27,017 bases of DNA. Origin: an uncultured Sphingomonas sp. GTDB lineage: Bacteria; Pseudomonadota; Alphaproteobacteria; Sphingomonadales; Sphingomonadaceae. The translations under genes and the position numbers were made by a program. Shown here in pieces: positions 24,006 through 27,017 of this stretch. Numbering within the stretch: position 1 is the first letter of the stretch; the number at the start of each line of letters is the position of its first letter. The stretch spans positions 1-27,017 of the forward strand of contig NZ_CAKTFO010000032.1 in NCBI RefSeq assembly GCF_934560975.1. Direction: 5' to 3'. Under the pieces are notes generated by a model. That model saw nothing but the letters and a program-made list of their open reading frames with translations. It made no database searches and had not been told where the DNA came from.

Positions 24006-24782
24006 TCAGCGCCACCCTGCGTCGATGAAGTAATCGTGCGCTGTGCACATGCGCGCATCGTCCGATGCCAGGAACAGGGTCAGGGCGGCGACATCCGCCG
24101 GCTGGATGCGCCCGTCCAGGCATTGGGCGGCCACGATCTCCGCCTCGCCCTCCGGCGTGTACCACTTCATCTGGCGCGGTGTCTGGACGTTGCCTGGCAC
24201 GATCGTGTTGACGCGGATATTGTCGCGGCCGAGGTCGCGCGCCAGCCCACGTGTCAGCCCCTCGATCGCCGCCTTGGCCGTCTGGTAGAGAACCAGGTCG
24301 GGCAGGCCGAGATGCCAGCTGATCGACCCGAAGTTCAGGATCACGCCGCCGCCAGCCCGCTTCATCGCCGGCACGGCCGCCTGCGCCGCGAAGAACAGGT
24401 GGCGCAGGTTCACCGCCATGCGATCGTCCCAATAATCGGGCGTGACCTCCGCGATCGTGTGGCGGTCGTCATTGGCGGCATTGTTGACGAGGATGTCGAT
24501 CCCGCCGAGCGCCTGCTCGATCTCCGCCAGCGTCCGCTTGAACGCGTCGATGTCGGCAAGATTGCAAGGCCGGAACAGCGGCACGTGCGCGGCGCCCGAC
24601 AGCCGCTCGACCAGCGCGCGGGACGCGTCTTCGGCGATGTCGACAAAGGCCACGCGCGCGCCCTGCGCGACAAAGGCATCCACCAGCCCTTCACCGATGC
24701 CGCTGCCGCCGCCGGTGATCAGGACGCGCTTGTCGCGCAGGCTGGGATAGGATGCGCGCTGGGAGGGATCAGTCACCGACAT
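24006..24782 (-). CDS. xylB: D-xylose 1-dehydrogenase, short-chain dehydrogenase family
   Basis: The 258-residue protein is a classical SDR: TGGGSGIG (23-30), the NNAANDD block (100-106), and the catalytic set S153, Y166, K170 (FGSISWHLGLPDLVLYQTAK). The C-terminal half, VPGNVQTPRQMKWYTPEG then AEIVAAQCLDGRI and the ending FIDAGWR, is nearly that of Caulobacter crescentus XylB. That enzyme oxidises D-xylose to D-xylonolactone with NAD+. L-arabinose or L-fucose dehydrogenase activity is possible in close relatives. The start at 24782 has only a weak ribosome site (GAAGA). It follows xylX by 54 bases. Confidence 0.93.
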   Translation of the reverse strand: MSVTDPSQRASYPSLRDKRVLITGGGSGIGEGLVDAFVAQGARVAFVDIAEDASRALVERLSGAAHVPLFRPCNLADIDAFKRTLAEIEQALGGIDILVNNAANDDRHTIAEVTPDYWDDRMAVNLRHLFFAAQAAVPAMKRAGGGVILNFGSISWHLGLPDLVLYQTAKAAIEGLTRGLARDLGRDNIRVNTIVPGNVQTPRQMKWYTPEGEAEIVAAQCLDGRIQPADVAALTLFLASDDARMCTAHDYFIDAGWR

Positions 24783-24836
24783 AAGCCATCTTCATTCGAG
24801 AAAGGGACAGGATAGCAGGCAGGCGCGCCGCGACGA

Positions 24837-25964
24837 TCATGCCGTCAGCAGCCCGCGCGCATGGAGGTTCTTCATCAGCCCGGTAATGCCGAGCGTCCAC
24901 GGTCGCGCCGACCTGGAATGCACCACCCGGTTGACCAGCCGGCCGAGCTTCGGCGTGGAAATGGTGACCACGTCGCCCACCTTGTGGGTGAAGCCGCGCC
25001 CGGGCTCATCACGGTCCTGGGTCGGGGCGAACAAAGTGCCGAGGAACAGGACGTAGCCGTCCGGATAGTGATGCTCGCTCATCGCCTGGGCGAGCAGGTC
25101 CGTGGGATCGCGGCTGATTTCACGCATGGAGCTGTGCCCCTTCAGCACATAACCGTCCTCGCCCTCGATCAGCAGGTCGACCTCCGCCGCGCGGACATCG
25201 TCCATGGTGAAGGTGGCGTCGAACAGGCGCACGAACGGCCCGATCGAACACGACGCATTGTTGTCCTTTGCCTTGCTGAGCAGCAGCGCCGAACGGCCCT
25301 CGAAATCGCGCAGGTTGACGTCGTTGCCCAGCGTCGCGCCGACCGGCTCGCCATGGCTGTCGGCAAGGACGGCAACCTCCGGCTCGGGATTGTTCCAGGT
25401 GGAATCGGACCGCACCCCGATCTCCGCGCCCCAGCCGACGGTGGACAGCACCGGCGACTTGGTGAAGATCTCCGCATCGGGGCCGATCGCGACCTCCAGA
25501 TATTGCGACCACATGCCCTCGTCGATCAGCGCCTGCTTCAGCGCCATCGCCTCGTCCGAACCCGGCTTCACGCCGCGAATGCCGCCGCCGATCCGTGCTT
25601 CCAGCCCGGACCGCACCTCGGCCGCACGGGAAAAGTCGCCGCGCGCCCGCTCCTCGATCACCCGCTCCAGCGCGGACACGGCAAAGGTCACGCCGGCGGC
25701 CTTGACGCATTGCAGGTCGACCGGGCTCAACAGCGTCGGCCCGCCGCCCTGCCCGCCAAGCTCGCTCAGCGCCACGCCGGTGGAGGCATCAAAGGCGCGG
25801 TCGGCCACCAGCTGCGACACGGTGGGCGCCACCCGGCTCATGTCGTGCAGCACGCCGCCCGCCACGATCACCGGCGAAGGCCCTTCGGCCGTTTCGATCC
25901 GGCCAAGGAACGTGCCGTCGCGCCAATCGTCGGCAAGCATTGCCGCTGGCTCAAACGCCGTCAT
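24837..25964 (-). CDS. xylX: 2-keto-3-deoxy-D-xylonate dehydratase, fumarylacetoacetase family
   Basis: This 375-residue protein is of the XylX type within the FAH superfamily. It would dehydrate 2-keto-3-deoxy-D-xylonate to alpha-ketoglutarate semialdehyde in the Weimberg route. Blocks shared with Caulobacter XylX include VDLQCVKAAGVTFAVSALER, WSQYLEVAIGPDAEIFTK, STWNNPEPE, GNDVNLRDFEGRSALLLSKA then KDNNASC, and the ending GFTHKVGDVVTISTPKLG. The start MTAFEPAAMLADDW at 25964 has GGGAGAGG close upstream. First gene of xylX-xylB-xylC-porter, behind a LacI-type operator. The partner enzymes XylD and XylA are not in the window. Confidence 0.93.
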   Translation of the reverse strand: MTAFEPAAMLADDWRDGTFLGRIETAEGPSPVIVAGGVLHDMSRVAPTVSQLVADRAFDASTGVALSELGGQGGGPTLLSPVDLQCVKAAGVTFAVSALERVIEERARGDFSRAAEVRSGLEARIGGGIRGVKPGSDEAMALKQALIDEGMWSQYLEVAIGPDAEIFTKSPVLSTVGWGAEIGVRSDSTWNNPEPEVAVLADSHGEPVGATLGNDVNLRDFEGRSALLLSKAKDNNASCSIGPFVRLFDATFTMDDVRAAEVDLLIEGEDGYVLKGHSSMREISRDPTDLLAQAMSEHHYPDGYVLFLGTLFAPTQDRDEPGRGFTHKVGDVVTISTPKLGRLVNRVVHSRSARPWTLGITGLMKNLHARGLLTA

Positions 25965-25985
25965 CCGCCTCTCCCATCTCGCTTA

Positions 25986-26027
25986 TGATTGATAGCGTTA
26001 CCAATCATCGCCACGACAGGGTGTCAA
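25986..26027 (-). promoter_or_regulatory. xylX promoter with LacI/XylR-type operator
   Basis: On the minus strand a consensus -35 TTGACA (26022-26027) is followed, 17-18 bases on, by a degenerate -10 (TTGGTA or TGGTAA). That -10 falls inside the palindrome with arms TGATTGATAGC (25986-25996) and GTTACCAATCA (25997-26007), which pair at 9 of 11 positions around a central CG. Its core TGGTAACGCTATCA is close to the Caulobacter XylR site as I recall it (TGGTAGCGCTAACA). Overlap with the -10 predicts repression relieved by xylose. The repressor could be an XylR elsewhere or the LacI protein at 20517. Confidence 0.75.
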
Positions 26028-26072
26028 GGTCATGCGGACGGGCTGCCGCGCGTTGCATGGTGGCCGGCCCCG

Positions 26073-26816
26073 TCACCGACCGAACAGCGCGCGCGCCTCG
26101 CGCGCCCAGCCGACTGCGTGTCGCACCACGGGGATACGGTCCAGGGTGCCGGGCGACAGGTTCGAGCGGGACGAGAATTGGCCGGCCAGCGACGGAGCCG
26201 CCAGCCAGGTCGCCACATCGGGATGCCGCTCCCGGTAGAAGTTGAAGGCGGCGTCGCGGTACATCGGCCCACCCTCCGGATCACCCGCCTTGCGGTCGCG
26301 CGCCTGCTCCATGAAACCCGCGATCCGGCCGGCGAAATCGGCGCGCATGGCGTAGAAGTGGCCGCCGATCGTGAGGCCGCCATGCGGCACCAGCCGGGGC
26401 TCCCCCCGCCCATGGCCGTTCGGCGTGATATAGCCGAGATAGAGCACGTCCCATGCTGTCGCCGCCACCTGTTCCGCCAGCGCGGGGAAGCGGGCGAGCC
26501 GGGCAATGTCGAAATCGACATCATCCTCCAGCACCAATATGTCGCGCCCGGCATCCGCCGCCGCGCGGGCGAGCGCCAGGTGGCTGTTGAAGCAGCCGCG
26601 CACGCCCATGCGGGGAAACTCGCCCGGCGAGTCGAACACCAGCCCGTCGAAGAAGCCTAGCCCGAGCATCTCGGGCGTAAGGTCGAAGCGGGCAAGGTCA
26701 CGCTCGATGCGGCGTCGCCGGTCGGGACGGGAGGCGAGGCTGATTATCCGGCGGTCGGGGAACAGGGCGAACAGGTCAAGGAGGACCTGTCGCGCAACGG
26801 CGCGATCGTCGGACAT
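26073..26816 (-). CDS. Glycosyltransferase family 25-like protein
   Basis: The 247-residue protein starts with ISLASRPDRRRRIE (residues 25-38), the usual GT25/LPS glycosyltransferase opening. It has FNSHLALARAA (76-86) and the metal-binding acidic block LEDDVDF (96-102), then LYLGY and GGHFYAMRADFAGRI. No signal or membrane segment is seen, so it would act in the cytoplasm or at the inner membrane face, adding a sugar to lipopolysaccharide or another glycan. The start at 26816 has AGGAAGG upstream. It is separated from xylX by 108 bases containing the xylX promoter, so it is probably unrelated to xylose use. Donor and acceptor are unknown. Confidence 0.85.
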   Translation of the reverse strand: MSDDRAVARQVLLDLFALFPDRRIISLASRPDRRRRIERDLARFDLTPEMLGLGFFDGLVFDSPGEFPRMGVRGCFNSHLALARAAADAGRDILVLEDDVDFDIARLARFPALAEQVAATAWDVLYLGYITPNGHGRGEPRLVPHGGLTIGGHFYAMRADFAGRIAGFMEQARDRKAGDPEGGPMYRDAAFNFYRERHPDVATWLAAPSLAGQFSSRSNLSPGTLDRIPVVRHAVGWAREARALFGR

Positions 26817-26908
26817 TGCGGGCCTTCCTGATGGCTCCGCACGAGGCGGGACGCGCTTGTCCTAGCGTGCGCGCCGGCATTGGCAACGGCTTTCCGCCGC
26901 AGGGGGAC

Positions 26909-26931
26909 GGGCGGCGCCGGTCGCGCCGCCC
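26909..26931 (-). terminator. GC hairpin after the edge gene
   Basis: Perfect nine-base arms GGGCGGCGC and GCGCCGCCC enclose a five-base loop, 10 bases past the stop of the partial gene at the window edge. There is no T-run, so it may only mark an RNA 3' end or require a factor. The surrounding gap (26817-26940) holds nothing else recognisable. Confidence 0.4.
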
Positions 26932-26940
26932 GCGCACGCC

Positions 26941-27017
26941 TTAGGTCGTGAACCCATAAACGGCGGTGAGGACCAGCGCCGTCGGCACCGCGATCATCAA
27001 TGCGATAGATGACCAAG
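26941..27017 (-). CDS. C-terminal end of a membrane protein, cut by window edge
   Basis: Twenty-four codons before a TAA at 26941-26943 read WSSIALMIAVPTALVLTAVY then GFTT, a single hydrophobic helix ending at the C-terminus. GC-rich third positions fit a real gene, and a hairpin follows the stop. The family cannot be named from this fragment. It would be transcribed toward, and may share a message with, the GT25 gene 124 bases on. Confidence 0.5.
   Translation of the reverse strand, partial: WSSIALMIAVPTALVLTAVYGFTT

Noticed and set aside
26744..27016. 90-codon minus-strand frame at the right edge
   Set aside because: It runs out of frame through the end of the partial membrane gene, the GC hairpin and the start of the GT25 gene; no coding character.

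Overview
The window is GC-rich, densely coded, and reads as a chromosomal segment of an alphaproteobacterium of the sphingomonad type (Sphingomonas, Novosphingobium and relatives). The mannonate dehydratase matches the Novosphingobium ManD type in length and in the spacing of its active-site residues. The xylose genes closely resemble the Caulobacter xylXBC genes. No tRNA, rRNA, CRISPR array, insertion sequence or prophage gene was seen. These assignments rest on reading motifs and remembered family sequences; no database search was run.

Positions 1-5590 (repair, translation, peroxide defence). A YbhB/YbcL-type gene at the left edge carries a one-base frameshift in a G6 tract. It is divergent from a UV damage endonuclease gene (uvsE). 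Convergent valS follows, and it contains a short segment of clearly lower GC. Upstream of valS is a divergent ohrR/ohr pair with two palindromic candidate operators between them. A near-perfect two-way terminator closes ohr against rplS.

Positions 5609-10308 (minus strand). This is the classic ffh-rpsP-rimM-trmD-rplS translation cluster. It is interrupted between rimM and trmD by a VapBC toxin-antitoxin pair plus a small three-helix membrane protein, joined by 4-base stop/start overlaps. The vapB operator begins inside the rimM stop codon. A strongly primed 53-54 residue acidic small ORF sits between rpsP and rimM.

Positions 10473-25964 (plant polysaccharide use). A minus-strand hexuronate operon runs manD - MFS transporter - uxaC - uxuB - SGNH esterase - polysaccharide deacetylase, the last four genes being nearly or actually overlapping. 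A secreted GH67 alpha-glucuronidase diverges from it, followed by a LacI-type regulator. After a two-way terminator comes a second minus-strand operon, xylX - xylB - xylC - sugar porter, encoding part of the oxidative (Weimberg) D-xylose pathway, with a LacI-type palindrome over its promoter. Together these describe use of (acetylated) glucuronoxylan: AguA releases methylglucuronate or glucuronate, UxaC-UxuB-ManD convert uronate to 2-keto-3-deoxygluconate, and XylB-XylC-XylX convert D-xylose to xylonate and, after an absent XylD step, onward. KDG kinase and aldolase, xylonate dehydratase, the semialdehyde dehydrogenase, xylanases and a TonB receptor are not in the window.

Positions 26073-27017. 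A GT25-type glycosyltransferase gene, then the last codons of a small membrane protein cut by the window edge. No wholly unknown system was found. The most unusual items are the toxin-antitoxin module inside the ribosomal operon, the compositional patch in valS, and the esterase and deacetylase genes built into the uronate operon.
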